Source of the DNA: Penumbrarchaeum sp964445525
GTDB taxonomy: Archaea; Thermoplasmatota; Penumbrarchaeia; Penumbrarchaeales; Penumbrarchaeaceae
Length of the DNA: 64,000 bases
Direction of reading: 5' to 3'
Assembly (NCBI GenBank): GCA_964445525.1
Contig: CAYULA010000014.1
Coordinates: forward strand, 12,390 to 76,389
In this document: piece by piece, positions 1 through 9,304 of the stretch
Layout of the letters: every line of letters begins with the position of its first letter
Position numbering within the stretch: position 1 is the stretch's first letter
Notes under the pieces: generated by a model
Database searches by the model: none
Told to the model about the DNA's origin: nothing
What the model saw: the letters and a program-made list of their open reading frames with translations, nothing else
Made by a program: the position numbers and the translations under genes

Positions 1-123
1 GCTGTAGGTGAGGTCGGTCCTTCCGACTATGAGGTGTATGTCTCCCCTGGTGAAAGGTCCGAAAAGATCGTCGAATATGGTGAACCCTGTTGTTAAAATG
101 CCGTCTAAACTGTGTTCTTCCAT
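1..123 (-). CDS. RecA/KaiC-superfamily protein, N-terminal fragment (runs off the window)
   Basis: Reading the minus strand from an ATG at 123 gives 41 uninterrupted codons to the window edge. The peptide has the layout that opens RadA/RadB/KaiC domains: a TTGFTIFDDLFG segment (compare TGxxxLDxLLGGG), then TRGDIHLIVG leading into what should be the P-loop. The P-loop position reads GRTDLTYS, which is not a normal GxxGxGKT, so ATP binding may be lost or altered. A GAGGCAG purine run lies just upstream of the ATG. The gene is divergent from the surface-protein gene at 249. Only the N-terminus is visible, so the family call is tentative. Confidence 0.55.
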   Translation of the reverse strand, partial: MEEHSLDGILTTGFTIFDDLFGPFTRGDIHLIVGRTDLTYS

Positions 124-248
124 GGTTCTGCCTCGGGGGATATGAAGGATCAATTCCATGGTTCATAAGGTGAAGCGAGGGGGGGGGATGTCCGAACGTG
201 AGGGCAAAACTTATGCCTGTGTCATTCCAATACATGGCGGGGAAGCAT

Positions 249-2717
249 ATGAAGGAAGGCGTCTCTGTTCTGTTAATCAGGTTAATTGCGGTATTGATCA
301 TGTTTTCTTTCGTAATATCTGTCATGCCCGAGGTGGAAGCTCATCCGCCCGCAAGCATGAGTCTATCCTATGATTTCGGTCTCCAGGAACTTTCGGTTAC
401 GATAACCCATTCCGTATCCAACCCATCCAGCCACTACGTGGATACTGTTACGGTATACAGGAATTCCAACGTTGTCAACACCTTTCCCTATACAAGCCAG
501 CCGACAACAGGTACATTCACCTACACCTACGATGTCACGGCTTCGGACGGGGACACGCTTTCGGCGAAAGCCGACTGCAACATAGGGGGCTCTATTCAGA
601 GGTCCACTACCGTCAATCTACCCGACGAGACCGATCCTACGATCAGAATAACCTCTCCCACCAACGGATCGGTGGTCGGCCAGGTTACCATCACGGTAAC
701 GGGGACGGCCTCTGACAACAAGGAACTGGACCTGGTCCAGGTCAGGACAGGAATGGATGACTGGATCAATGCTGATGGAACCACTTCCTGGTCTGCTTCG
801 GTGACACTTCTGGAGGGAGACAATGTGATAAGGGCAAGGGCCGCGGATGGTTCCGGAAACGAGGCATTTGCATCCGTGATCGTCACCTATGATCCCGCAG
901 CCGGGGACTCCTCTCCTCCCTCTGTAACGATAAGCAGCCCGAATCAGGGCGCTGTCCTTGACGATCCCTCATTGACAGTATCCGGGACCTCCTCCGACGA
1001 TGTAGGTGTTGACAGGGTAGAGATAAAACTCAACGGAGGTGACTGGGGACTGGCCCAGGGAACGGTTTCATGGACCTATGAATTGCTCCTGTCGGAAGGT
1101 ATGAACCTCATAGAAGCGAGGGTCACAGACATTGCCGGCAAGACCGCAAATACCACTCTTGATGTGACCTACGATCCGGATTCGGGGGCGGATACCTTAC
1201 TGCCATCAGTGGAGATCACCCTCCCTGCGGAAGGAGCCACCGTCAGCACTTCGGAGATAACGGTGTCGGGATCGGCATCAGACAATGTGGGAATCGAAAA
1301 GGTCGAAGTAAGGGTGAATAACGGCCTATGGAATACGGCCCAGGGAACAGCATCCTGGTCACTTCCCGTTTCCCTGGTAGAGGGAACGAATACCATAGAG
1401 GTCAGGGCAGAGGATCCTTCGGGAAACACAGGAGAGGATTCTGTTACGGTCACGTATGTTCCCGGAACCGCGGACCAGCCTCCGACCATACAGATCCTTT
1501 CGCCGGCAAACGGAACCGTTTTCTCCTCCGAACTTGTAACGGTGTCCGGGATAGCATCGGATGATCAATGCGCCTGCAGAGTGGAGGCCAGGATTTCAGG
1601 GAACAACTGGGCAATGGCCTCGGGATTGAGCAGCTGGTCCATCATGCTCACTCTTCAACCGGGACAGAATATCATAGAAGCCAGAGTAACAGATGATTCG
1701 GGCAAGACCGGTCTGGACTCTATCACGGTGGAATTCGATGAGGAAGGTCCCACAGATACCATTCCTCCCGAACTCGTCATTGATCCTGTAGCAGATTTCG
1801 TGAACGATCCTTCATTGACACTTACAGGGAACGCATCGGATAACATAGACCTGGATTCGGTTGAGATCCGTCTCAACGGAGGATCCTGGAGAGCGGCCCA
1901 GGGCCTCGCCGTATGGTCGATTGCCCTTGAATTGGAAGAGGGATTGAATACCCTGGAGGTTCGGGTTTTAGATCTCGAGGGCAACTCGGTAAACGATTCG
2001 ATAACCGTCACTTATGAGCCCCCCTATGATCCCGGAACACTGGACGGGATAATAGAGGATGGAGAATACCCTTACAATGCTTCTTTCGATCAGGGAAGGT
2101 TCCAGATCTTCTGGGATATCAACGGAGATATACTGGAATTGGGAATGACGGCAAGGGCCTCCGGGTGGCTGTCTCTGGGAATTTCCCCCACGGTTGGAAT
2201 GAAGGATGCAGATATGATAATAGGCTGGGTGGATGACAGTGATCGTGTATTCGTCTTCGATGCCTATTCCACCGGTGAGATAGGACCCCACCCGCCCGAC
2301 ACGGAACTGGGTGGGACCGATGATATCTTGGAATTCGGAGGTACCCAGACCGGGGATCGGACAACGATCGAGATAACCAGGAAAGTTAACTCAACGGACC
2401 TCTACGACAAGAACTTCAGATCCGTGGAAACACTGGAGATCATATGGGGATATTCGGAATCGGACATGTTCGACGATTACCATTCCGCAAGAGGTTCGGG
2501 AGAGATAGTTATCATTCCTCAGGAGGTCGAGGATGAAGAGGAAGAGGAAGATGTGGAAGGTCCTCCGGTTGTCCTGATAGTAGTTCTTCTGGTCCTGCTG
2601 GTATTAATCCTTGCGGCGGTTGCGGTCTTCACACAATCCAAGAGGAGAAGGGAGGCTGCCAGGATGGAGGAGGAGCTCAAATCCACTGAGCAAGAAAATG
2701 CTCGTAAGCTGCGATAG
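249..2717 (+). CDS. Secreted, membrane-anchored protein with five Ig-like repeats and a DOMON domain
   Basis: The protein has about 822 residues. The chosen ATG at 249 opens a short basic segment followed by a hydrophobic signal peptide ending near EVEA; an upstream GTG (198) and ATG (234) are alternatives. After ~100 residues come five tandem ~90-residue Ig-like modules (about nt 637-2020). Each has an SPxxGxxV start, a GxASDNxxxDxVEVR middle, a GxxxWS motif and an EGxNxIEVRAxDxSGN strand, as in glucodextranase-B/Big-type repeats. A ~160-residue DOMON-like domain follows (nt ~2041-2510; GWLSLGIS and DADMIIGWV motifs). DOMON domains bind haem or sugars in known families. An acidic linker, one transmembrane helix (~2560-2635) and a basic, charged cytoplasmic tail end it. 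The role is probably surface binding or extracellular redox; the ligand is unknown. Confidence 0.85.
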   Translation: MKEGVSVLLIRLIAVLIMFSFVISVMPEVEAHPPASMSLSYDFGLQELSVTITHSVSNPSSHYVDTVTVYRNSNVVNTFPYTSQPTTGTFTYTYDVTASDGDTLSAKADCNIGGSIQRSTTVNLPDETDPTIRITSPTNGSVVGQVTITVTGTASDNKELDLVQVRTGMDDWINADGTTSWSASVTLLEGDNVIRARAADGSGNEAFASVIVTYDPAAGDSSPPSVTISSPNQGAVLDDPSLTVSGTSSDDVGVDRVEIKLNGGDWGLAQGTVSWTYELLLSEGMNLIEARVTDIAGKTANTTLDVTYDPDSGADTLLPSVEITLPAEGATVSTSEITVSGSASDNVGIEKVEVRVNNGLWNTAQGTASWSLPVSLVEGTNTIEVRAEDPSGNTGEDSVTVTYVPGTADQPPTIQILSPANGTVFSSELVTVSGIASDDQCACRVEARISGNNWAMASGLSSWSIMLTLQPGQNIIEARVTDDSGKTGLDSITVEFDEEGPTDTIPPELVIDPVADFVNDPSLTLTGNASDNIDLDSVEIRLNGGSWRAAQGLAVWSIALELEEGLNTLEVRVLDLEGNSVNDSITVTYEPPYDPGTLDGIIEDGEYPYNASFDQGRFQIFWDINGDILELGMTARASGWLSLGISPTVGMKDADMIIGWVDDSDRVFVFDAYSTGEIGPHPPDTELGGTDDILEFGGTQTGDRTTIEITRKVNSTDLYDKNFRSVETLEIIWGYSESDMFDDYHSARGSGEIVIIPQEVEDEEEEEDVEGPPVVLIVVLLVLLVLILAAVAVFTQSKRRREAARMEEELKSTEQENARKLR

Positions 2718-2913
2718 TTGCGGAATCCGTGATCTCCTGGACCGGAGATTTCCCTGCCCAGGCAAGATCCTGTTTCTTGTACTCGGCAGCCAGTATCTTC
2801 TTCATGTCCTCTCTGGAGAATGTACCGTCCATTCTCCTTCTTTTTTCCAGGTAGTCCAATCTTGAATGGAAGACCTCGTTGTAGAGGTCCTCCTTCCAGC
2901 TGTCATCATTCAT
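2677..2913 (-). CDS. Small hypothetical protein coupled to aminopeptidase P
   Basis: This 78-residue charged, probably helical protein begins MNDDSWKEDLYNEVF. No family was recognised. Its ATG lies one base past the stop codon of the upstream aminopeptidase gene, so translational coupling in one operon is likely. Its 3' end overlaps the convergent surface-protein gene by 41 bp. There are no cysteines and no membrane segment. Support for its being real rests on the tight spacing and on its amino-acid composition. Confidence 0.55.
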   Translation of the reverse strand: MNDDSWKEDLYNEVFHSRLDYLEKRRRMDGTFSREDMKKILAAEYKKQDLAWAGKSPVQEITDSATIAAYEHFLAQWI

Positions 2914-2914
2914 C

Positions 2915-4702
2915 CTATATCTCCGCGGTCCGATCTTTCAACCAGTTCTTGTGGTCTTCATCGAGATGCGGAGATAGATTGTCAAATACCTGCCGGTGAT
3001 AATCGTTGAACCACTCTACCTCCTCATCTGTCATTATCTCCCTGTCGATCAACTTAAGGTCGATCGGACAGAAGGTTATGGTCTCGAAACCGAGGAACTC
3101 CGAATCCTCCGATGACAGTTTCTCGTCCTTTCTTACGACTATGAGGTTCTCAATCCTTATCCCGTATTCTCCTTCCTTGTAATATCCGGGTTCGTTGGAT
3201 AGGACATTCCCCGCCTGAAGCGGAACCCCGATATCTCTAGGGGTGAGTCCCATGGGCCCTTCATGAACATTGAGATAGTGGCCCACACCGTGTCCGGTTC
3301 CGTGATTGTAGTTCTTTCCCACATCCCAAAGTGACTTCCTTGCAGGGAGCTCCAGCTGTTTTCCGCTGAAACCCTTGGGAAACTTCAAAGTGGCAATTCC
3401 AATATGCCCTTTGAGGACCCTTGTAAACATCTCCCTTTGTTCTTCGGTAGGCTCTCCCAGGGTAACGGTTCTCGTGATATCTGTTGTTCCGGTGTTGTAT
3501 TGCGCACCGGAATCCAGAAGGAACAATCCCTCGGTTTTGAGTTCAACATCGGTTTCGGGAGTGGGATCATAATGTACAATCGCACCGTGTTCTGCATATC
3601 CGGCAATGGTCGTGAATGATAATCCCACGAAATCCTCTCCTTCCTTTCTGAAGGATTCAAGTTTGTCCGATGCCGAGATCTCTGTCACCCCTCCTTCCGG
3701 AACCGATTCCTCGAGCCATTTCAGGAATTTTACCATGGCCACCCCGTCGGTAATAAGGCATTTCCTGAATCCCTTCAATTCCGTTTCGTTTTTGACCGAT
3801 TTCAGGTCCGTTACGGGAGATCTCTCCTTGTGGACCTTTACCTTTCCTTCGAAGGGGATCATCAGCCATCTGTTGGTTGTCTTCGGATCTATCCATACCT
3901 TTTGTTCCTTATCAGCCATTTCCTTCAGGAATCCTCCAATTTCTTCGTATGGATGGATTTTCACCAGATCTCCGAGATGGTCTGTAATTTCTTCTGTTAC
4001 CTTTTTCTCGTCAATGAAGAGATGTGCCTCATCCGATGTTATCACTGCATATGAGATGAAGACCGGATTGAATTCAATATCCTTCCCTCTCATATTGAAT
4101 GTCCAGGCTATTGTATCCAGAGCACAGAGAACATGCGCTGTGCAGTCCTGTTTTTTCAACTTTTCCCTGATTTTATTCAGTTTATCCTGGATGCTCTCTC
4201 CGGTATGATCCGTGGGGAGTACCTCCAGAGGATCTTCGGAGGGGGAGGGCCTGTCCTCCCAGATCTCGTCCACGAGATTCCTTTCGATGTATTTTATGGA
4301 AGCCTCCTTTTCGGATAGGATCTTTTTGAGTTTCGAGGAGCTCTCAATGGATAGCAGTCTCGGGTCCACTCCCAGGACTCCGCCTCCGGACAGCTTGTCA
4401 GCGATCCATTCCTCTATCTTGGGAACATCGGGCATGCCCATCTTGTACAAATCTATCCCGGATCCTTTCAGCTGTTCCTCGGCCTGTATGAAGTATCTCC
4501 CGTCTGTCCAGAGCCCGGCCTCGTCCGATGCTATCACTACCTCTCCCGCCGATCCGGTGAAACCGGATATGAACTGCCTTCTCTTCCAGAAATCGGGGAG
4601 ATATTCGCTGTGATGAGGATCCGTGGAGGGGACAAGATAGGCCTGGACCTCCTCTTCCTTCATGAGTTCCCTGAGCCGTTCGATCCTTTCCTTGACTTCC
4701 AT
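2915..4702 (-). CDS. pepP: Xaa-Pro aminopeptidase (aminopeptidase P, peptidase family M24B)
   Basis: This is a cytosolic metallopeptidase that removes an N-terminal residue preceding proline. The 595-residue length and three-part layout match the long eukaryote-like aminopeptidase P: two creatinase-like N-terminal domains (first begins ERIERLRELMKEE, with YLVPSTDPHHSEY) and a C-terminal pita-bread domain. All five M24 metal ligands are visible: Asp in LLDSGAQY, Asp in TTDITRT, His in GTGHGVGHYLNVHEG, Glu in LSNEPGYY and Glu in GIRIENL. The ATG at 4702 was chosen because GGAGTGAG sits just upstream; an upstream in-frame start at 4780 would precede the TATA-like region. The small gene ending at 2677 follows one base after its stop. 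Confidence 0.93.
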   Translation of the reverse strand: MEVKERIERLRELMKEEEVQAYLVPSTDPHHSEYLPDFWKRRQFISGFTGSAGEVVIASDEAGLWTDGRYFIQAEEQLKGSGIDLYKMGMPDVPKIEEWIADKLSGGGVLGVDPRLLSIESSSKLKKILSEKEASIKYIERNLVDEIWEDRPSPSEDPLEVLPTDHTGESIQDKLNKIREKLKKQDCTAHVLCALDTIAWTFNMRGKDIEFNPVFISYAVITSDEAHLFIDEKKVTEEITDHLGDLVKIHPYEEIGGFLKEMADKEQKVWIDPKTTNRWLMIPFEGKVKVHKERSPVTDLKSVKNETELKGFRKCLITDGVAMVKFLKWLEESVPEGGVTEISASDKLESFRKEGEDFVGLSFTTIAGYAEHGAIVHYDPTPETDVELKTEGLFLLDSGAQYNTGTTDITRTVTLGEPTEEQREMFTRVLKGHIGIATLKFPKGFSGKQLELPARKSLWDVGKNYNHGTGHGVGHYLNVHEGPMGLTPRDIGVPLQAGNVLSNEPGYYKEGEYGIRIENLIVVRKDEKLSSEDSEFLGFETITFCPIDLKLIDREIMTDEEVEWFNDYHRQVFDNLSPHLDEDHKNWLKDRTAEI

Positions 4703-4738
4703 AGTACTCACTCCAAGGCCCGTAATCGAGCTATCATG

Positions 4739-4762
4739 GATAAATATATTCCAAGAATATAT
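4739..4762 (-). promoter_or_regulatory. Candidate promoter/operator of the aminopeptidase P gene
   Basis: The sequence contains a perfect inverted repeat, ATATATTC-CAA-GAATATAT, at 4744-4762. It overlaps a TATA-like element read on the minus strand (AATATATTTATC, 4739-4750). The same 12-mer recurs upstream of the AAA ATPase gene at 17039-17050, which supports its being a core promoter element. The inverted repeat could be a repressor site or only TATA-box symmetry. Confidence 0.45.
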
Positions 4763-4856
4763 GGAAATGATTGGAATCAATTGTCAGCATTGGTCAGGTT
4801 ATTCTTTTATAATTCCAACATACTATGAGAAAATGTGGTAGCAGGGCCAAATTCCA

Positions 4857-7442
4857 TTGTTTTGGCAACGGGTAGTGGTTTCCTTGGAAGGGGTTTCAGG
4901 AAATGTCGGTCAAATTGACGATCCCTCATTCAGGATGATGATGGATAAAATCGAGGATCCAGTCGTAATAATAGACAGGAACGCCAAGATCCTCTATTCC
5001 AATGAAAAGGCTCTGAAGATAATGGAAATGGGTAAGGATGAACTTCATGGAACTTCCATTATGGATCATTTACCGGAGAAACTTGTGGATTCCAGGAAGA
5101 AGATCATTGAAGATGTACTCACAACCGGTGAGATACGCCATACATCCGGAAAGGTCCATGGAATTGACATATCGGTCAGTTACATACCAATCAGGAACCG
5201 GTCGGGAGATGTGATAAGCATAGGCATCCATGCATCGGATATCTCTGAAAGGATCAGGGCCAGATCCGAGATGGAAAGAGCCAGGGAGATAATGTCCAAG
5301 ATCGCCACAAATTTTCCAAATGGTGCTATAGTGGCGTATGACCAGGACCTGAGGTATTTCTTTGCCAGGGGAAAGGGATTGGAGGAAACGGGTCTCTCCA
5401 CCGAGATGATGGAGGGTAGAACAATATACGAGGTCTTTCCCGAAGATATTGTGAAACAGATAGAGAAAGAGTACATCGAGGCTGTAAGGGGCAGGACCAC
5501 AACGATAGAGGTTCCCTTCGAGGGCAGAATATTCAGGACGATAAACAGTCCTCTAAAGGATACCGACGGGGAGATCATAGGCGGACTGACCATAACCCAG
5601 GATATCACCGAAACTATCAGAATACGGGAGGATCTGGAAGCTTCAAGAAAAACCTACAAGGACATAGTTACCTCGATTCCCTCGGGTCTTTTTATCTATG
5701 ATTTCAATCCTCCTGAAAAACTGATTCTAAGATATGCAAACAAGGAAGCCAGCAGACTTACGGGTATAGATATCGAGAAATCCATTGGAAAAGAATTCAA
5801 CGAGCTGTGGCCAAACGCCAAAGATGCCGGAATAACAGATTCCTATCTTGATGTTTTGAAAACGGGAAAGAAACTGGAAGTGGATGATATATTCTATCAG
5901 GACAAGTTTGTTTCTGGGGCCTTCAGGTACAAGGTTTTTCCCATCCCCAACAACAAGCTCGTGGTTGCCTTCGAGAATATAACGGAAAGAAAGATGGCTG
6001 AACTGGCTCTCCAGGAGAGCGAGGAAAAGTACAGGATACTGGTTGAGAATCAAACCGACCTTGTTGTGAAGATCGATGTGGACGGGAATTTTCTCTATGT
6101 GAGCCCTTCCTACTGCAGGATGTTCGGAAAAACCGAAAACGAACTCCTTGGAAACACTTTCATGCCCCTTGTTCACGAAGATGACAGAGAAAAAACCGCC
6201 AATGCCATGAAGGAACTCATGAAACCACCTTATTCATGCTATGTTGAGCAGAGAGCAAAAACGGTTCATGGATGGAGATGGCTGGCCTGGTCGGACACAT
6301 CGATATTGAACGATGATGGTTATGTGAAAGAGATAATCGGTGTCGGAAGGGATTTCACCGAAAGGATTGAAGTCCAGAAAGCTCTGGAAGAGAGCGAGGA
6401 TATGATGAAATCCATATTCCGGGCAGCGCCGATAGGTATAGGAATGGTGGTGGATAGGAACTTCAAATTCATCAATGACAGGTTCTGCAGGATGCTGGGA
6501 TATGAAAGAGAGGAACTGCTGGATAAGAATGCCAGGATGATATATCCAACAGATGAGGATTATGAGCATGTTGGAGAGATAAAATACAGACAGATAGAGG
6601 AAAAGGGTACCGGAATCGTTGAGACAAGATTCCTTAAGAAGAACGGAGAGATTATGGATATCCTTCTTTCATCAACCCCGATCGACCAACATGATTGGTC
6701 AAAGGGAGTGATATTCACGGCTCTTGATATCACCGAGAGGCTGGAAGCAAAAAGTATGATGGAAGATGAAAGGAACAGAGCCGAATTGTATCTTGATCTT
6801 CTCAGTCATGACCTGGGAAACATACATCAGGGGATACTATCATGGGTAGGATTGTGCGACACACATTCGGATGATAGGGAATTTGCGGGAATGTGCTGGG
6901 AAAAAATAACCGAACTGGCAAAGAAATCAATTATGCTTACCAAGAACATCAAGCTGATCTCAAGATTGAAGGAGAGAAAACCGGAATTTGAGAGTTTTGT
7001 GATTTCCGAATCCCTGATAAGGTCACTGGAAAGGGCGAAAAGCCTGGATCCTTCAAAGAAAGTTGATGTGGAGATGACCACTCCCGAGGGTGAGATGACT
7101 GTAATGGCCGAATCCCTCATTGAGGAGGTATTCTTCAATATCATACACAACGGAATCAAGTTCCAGGAGGGGAAAGATGCCTGGATCGGTATCGATGTCG
7201 CTTCAGAAAAAGATACCGTAATGGTGCGGATCTCCGACAAGGGTCCTGGTATCCCGGATGAGTTCAAGGAACTGATTTTCGACAGAACCAAAATGGGATC
7301 CCTACACAAGCATATGGGCATAGGTCTGGCACTTGTGAAGGAGCTCATGAACCGATACGGAGGATCTATTCATGTGGAAGATAGGATTCCGGGTGAATTG
7401 GATAAAGGATCCACTTTTGTAATCGAATTCCCCCTCGCATAA
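4857..7442 (+). CDS. Soluble multi-PAS sensor histidine kinase
   Basis: The protein has up to 861 residues and no transmembrane segment, so it senses in the cytoplasm. Five PAS domains can be followed (about residues 30-140, 148-262, 268-380, 387-505 and 515-630), several ending in the typical DITERxxA linker. The kinase core has an H-box LLSHDLGN near residue 648, an N-box (NIIHNGIKF), a G1 box (SDKGPGIP) and a G2-like MGIGLALVKELM. It should autophosphorylate on the H-box His; no receiver gene is adjacent. The start is uncertain: TTG 4857, GTG 4875 and ATG 4935 are all in frame before the first PAS domain. A TATA-like TTTTATAATT lies at about 4805. Confidence 0.88.
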   Translation: MFWQRVVVSLEGVSGNVGQIDDPSFRMMMDKIEDPVVIIDRNAKILYSNEKALKIMEMGKDELHGTSIMDHLPEKLVDSRKKIIEDVLTTGEIRHTSGKVHGIDISVSYIPIRNRSGDVISIGIHASDISERIRARSEMERAREIMSKIATNFPNGAIVAYDQDLRYFFARGKGLEETGLSTEMMEGRTIYEVFPEDIVKQIEKEYIEAVRGRTTTIEVPFEGRIFRTINSPLKDTDGEIIGGLTITQDITETIRIREDLEASRKTYKDIVTSIPSGLFIYDFNPPEKLILRYANKEASRLTGIDIEKSIGKEFNELWPNAKDAGITDSYLDVLKTGKKLEVDDIFYQDKFVSGAFRYKVFPIPNNKLVVAFENITERKMAELALQESEEKYRILVENQTDLVVKIDVDGNFLYVSPSYCRMFGKTENELLGNTFMPLVHEDDREKTANAMKELMKPPYSCYVEQRAKTVHGWRWLAWSDTSILNDDGYVKEIIGVGRDFTERIEVQKALEESEDMMKSIFRAAPIGIGMVVDRNFKFINDRFCRMLGYEREELLDKNARMIYPTDEDYEHVGEIKYRQIEEKGTGIVETRFLKKNGEIMDILLSSTPIDQHDWSKGVIFTALDITERLEAKSMMEDERNRAELYLDLLSHDLGNIHQGILSWVGLCDTHSDDREFAGMCWEKITELAKKSIMLTKNIKLISRLKERKPEFESFVISESLIRSLERAKSLDPSKKVDVEMTTPEGEMTVMAESLIEEVFFNIIHNGIKFQEGKDAWIGIDVASEKDTVMVRISDKGPGIPDEFKELIFDRTKMGSLHKHMGIGLALVKELMNRYGGSIHVEDRIPGELDKGSTFVIEFPLA

Positions 7443-7474
7443 TCATTTTCTATGATCTGTCCAATTCGGATATT

Positions 7475-7837
7475 ATGAAAGAGCTCTCGGCTGTCAAGCT
7501 GGTTGTGAACAAATCCAGATTCTATTCTCATCTTTACAGGATATCGGGACCGGAGAAGGTTGAAGAGATCCTCAAGGAACATAGAAGGAAGTACAAGAAG
7601 GCGAACCATCACTGCTATGCTTTCAAGTTCAAGGAAGAGGAATCCTTCAAGAACGACGGAGAGGTGGGCCATCCCGGACAGGCACTTCTTGAGATATTGA
7701 AAAGGGAGGATCTCGATTCCCACTGTCTCATGGTTTCCAGAATATTCGGCGGAAGGAAGCTGGGAGTGGGAGGTGTAACAAGAGCTTTCAAGGAGGCAGC
7801 TGACGGATCCATCGAGGAGCTGAGATCACATTCTTGA
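7475..7837 (+). CDS. IMPACT/YigZ family protein (UPF0029 N-terminal domain)
   Basis: This 120-residue protein carries the UPF0029 signature. It has KSRFYSHLYRI at the start, HHCYAFKF, DGEVGHPGQALLEIL (compare DDGEPxGTAGxPxLxxL) and ARIFGGRKLGVGGVxRA-like residues near the C-terminus. The family is linked to translation control (IMPACT binds Gcn1 in eukaryotes); the prokaryotic function is unclear. It lacks the C-terminal EFG-IV-like domain of YigZ, so only the core is present. It overlaps the convergent glycosyltransferase gene by 12 bp. Confidence 0.82.
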   Translation: MKELSAVKLVVNKSRFYSHLYRISGPEKVEEILKEHRRKYKKANHHCYAFKFKEEESFKNDGEVGHPGQALLEILKREDLDSHCLMVSRIFGGRKLGVGGVTRAFKEAADGSIEELRSHS

Positions 7838-8953
7838 CCAGATCTCCCTGTATTCCCCGTAGATCTCCTCTGCGAGATCGTCCCAGGTCGGAAGGGAATC
7901 CAGGAATTTCTTGCCGCCTTTTCCGAGCTTCTCCCTGAGGTCCGGGTCGTTTGCCAGTTCGAGTACGGCATCCGCGAAGAGATCCGGCCTTTTTGTGGGA
8001 AGAAGCCTTCCATTAACTCCGTCCTCGATGAGTTCAGGAGTTCCGCCGGCGGCTGTTGCGATCACGGGCCTCTCGAACTGGAAGGATTCGAGAATCACTC
8101 TGGGATTCCCCTCGTCAGAGACTGAGGATAAAACCAGTATATCGCTTCCGGCCATCATCTTCAGTACATCGGAGTATTCCGGAAGGAATCCCCTGAGTGT
8201 TGTATTTGTGAGATCGTTCTTCTTTATATATTCCTGAAGATCGTCCCACATTCCTCCCTCTCCGACAATGGTAAGGTGAATGGAGGGATCCTTCTCTTTC
8301 AGTATCTTCATTGATTTGAGGAGGTAGTCAACTCCTTTGTAAGGTCTCAAAGCGCTGAAACAGACCAGTTCCACGGGTCCTCTGTGATGATGGGGTTTGG
8401 GGGTTATTGATTTCTTATCCTTTTCGGGAACGTCAGGATTGAGGGAGGGATAGGTTATGATCCTGTTCTTTTCAACACCGAAGGAGATCAGCTGGTCTCT
8501 TATGGAGGTTCCCGTTGACACGTATTTGGTGACCTTCCCCATATGAATATTGTAGGGAGGATCGGACATGTCCTGAACCTCCTTTATCATCTCCTGTCCG
8601 ACCATCCTCGAAAAGAGCGATATGAGGTATCCGTAAGCTCCGCATGCATGAGCGTGGATTATCATCTTTCCGTATTTCAGTCTGAACCTTATGAGCTGGA
8701 TGAAGGTAACCGGAGGAAGGATGAGATACCTGATTACGGGATTTGCGTCATGGAGGAACGGCTGGATACGGTATATGGTGATATTCCCATTTCTTTCAAC
8801 GGTCTTTGCCTCGCTGTTCCTGCATGAGTAGACTATGAAATCCACCCTGTCTTCCAATCTCCTCATGAGATTTGAGAAGTATGTGGATGCTCCTCCCTGC
8901 CGGGGAAGGTAAACTGGTGATCCGATCAAGACCTTCGGTCGCTTCTCCTTCAT
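7826..8953 (-). CDS. GT4-family (GT-B fold) glycosyltransferase
   Basis: This 375-residue retaining glycosyltransferase is of the GT4/glycosyl-transferase group 1 type. The N-terminal Rossmann half has the GSPVYLPRQGGASTYFSNL acceptor-side motif. The C-terminal half has KGVDYLLKSMKIL and the donor-binding E-x7-E motif in GNPRVILESFQFERPVIAT, followed by GGTPELIEDGVNGRL. It likely transfers a sugar from a nucleotide donor to a lipid or protein glycan; the substrate cannot be told. A minus-strand TATA-like TTAAATAAC lies at about 8991-9000, fitting a short leader. No other glycan genes are adjacent, although a phosphohexomutase lies at 26.4 kb. Confidence 0.9.
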   Translation of the reverse strand: MKEKRPKVLIGSPVYLPRQGGASTYFSNLMRRLEDRVDFIVYSCRNSEAKTVERNGNITIYRIQPFLHDANPVIRYLILPPVTFIQLIRFRLKYGKMIIHAHACGAYGYLISLFSRMVGQEMIKEVQDMSDPPYNIHMGKVTKYVSTGTSIRDQLISFGVEKNRIITYPSLNPDVPEKDKKSITPKPHHHRGPVELVCFSALRPYKGVDYLLKSMKILKEKDPSIHLTIVGEGGMWDDLQEYIKKNDLTNTTLRGFLPEYSDVLKMMAGSDILVLSSVSDEGNPRVILESFQFERPVIATAAGGTPELIEDGVNGRLLPTKRPDLFADAVLELANDPDLREKLGKGGKKFLDSLPTWDDLAEEIYGEYREIWSRM

Positions 8954-9106
8954 CTGTGAGCACCCTGGAGCTTCTGTTCTATGATATGTTGTTATTTAAC
9001 CGTTTGCAGGCAGCAGATGTTTGGAGATAATAATTGCGATATTCGGTCTACCCTCCCCGGCTCTGCCTTAAATCCTATACGAACCCATTTTTCCAGTGGA
9101 GATCAT

Positions 9107-9304
9107 ATGGACCTCTTCTACAGGTGTGAAAGGTGTTCCATGGAAGATGTTTGGCGCATCAGGGTCCATGGAACAAGACCCATGGCAAGGACAATGATCA
9201 GTGATGTCAGGTGTCCTGTTTGCGGAGGTTCCATGGAGGAAACCGGATTCGATGCGGTATTCAATGTACAGGATCTCAGGGGGAAGTTCATTGCGGCAAG
9301 ATGA
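9107..9304 (+). CDS. Small zinc-ribbon protein
   Basis: This 65-residue protein has two CxxC knuckles, YRCERC near the start and RCPVCGG in the middle, which together would bind one zinc ion. The ATG at 9107 was chosen because GTGGAG lies six bases upstream and the peptide then begins directly before the first knuckle; a longer upstream reading is not family-like. The gene overlaps the next gene, which starts at 9291, by 14 bp, so the two are probably cotranslated. The function is unknown. Confidence 0.65.
   Translation: MDLFYRCERCSMEDVWRIRVHGTRPMARTMISDVRCPVCGGSMEETGFDAVFNVQDLRGKFIAAR

Noticed and set aside
3606..4208. 200-codon plus-strand ORF
   Set aside because: It lies entirely antisense to the aminopeptidase P gene, has no family features and is explained by the codon bias of the opposite strand.
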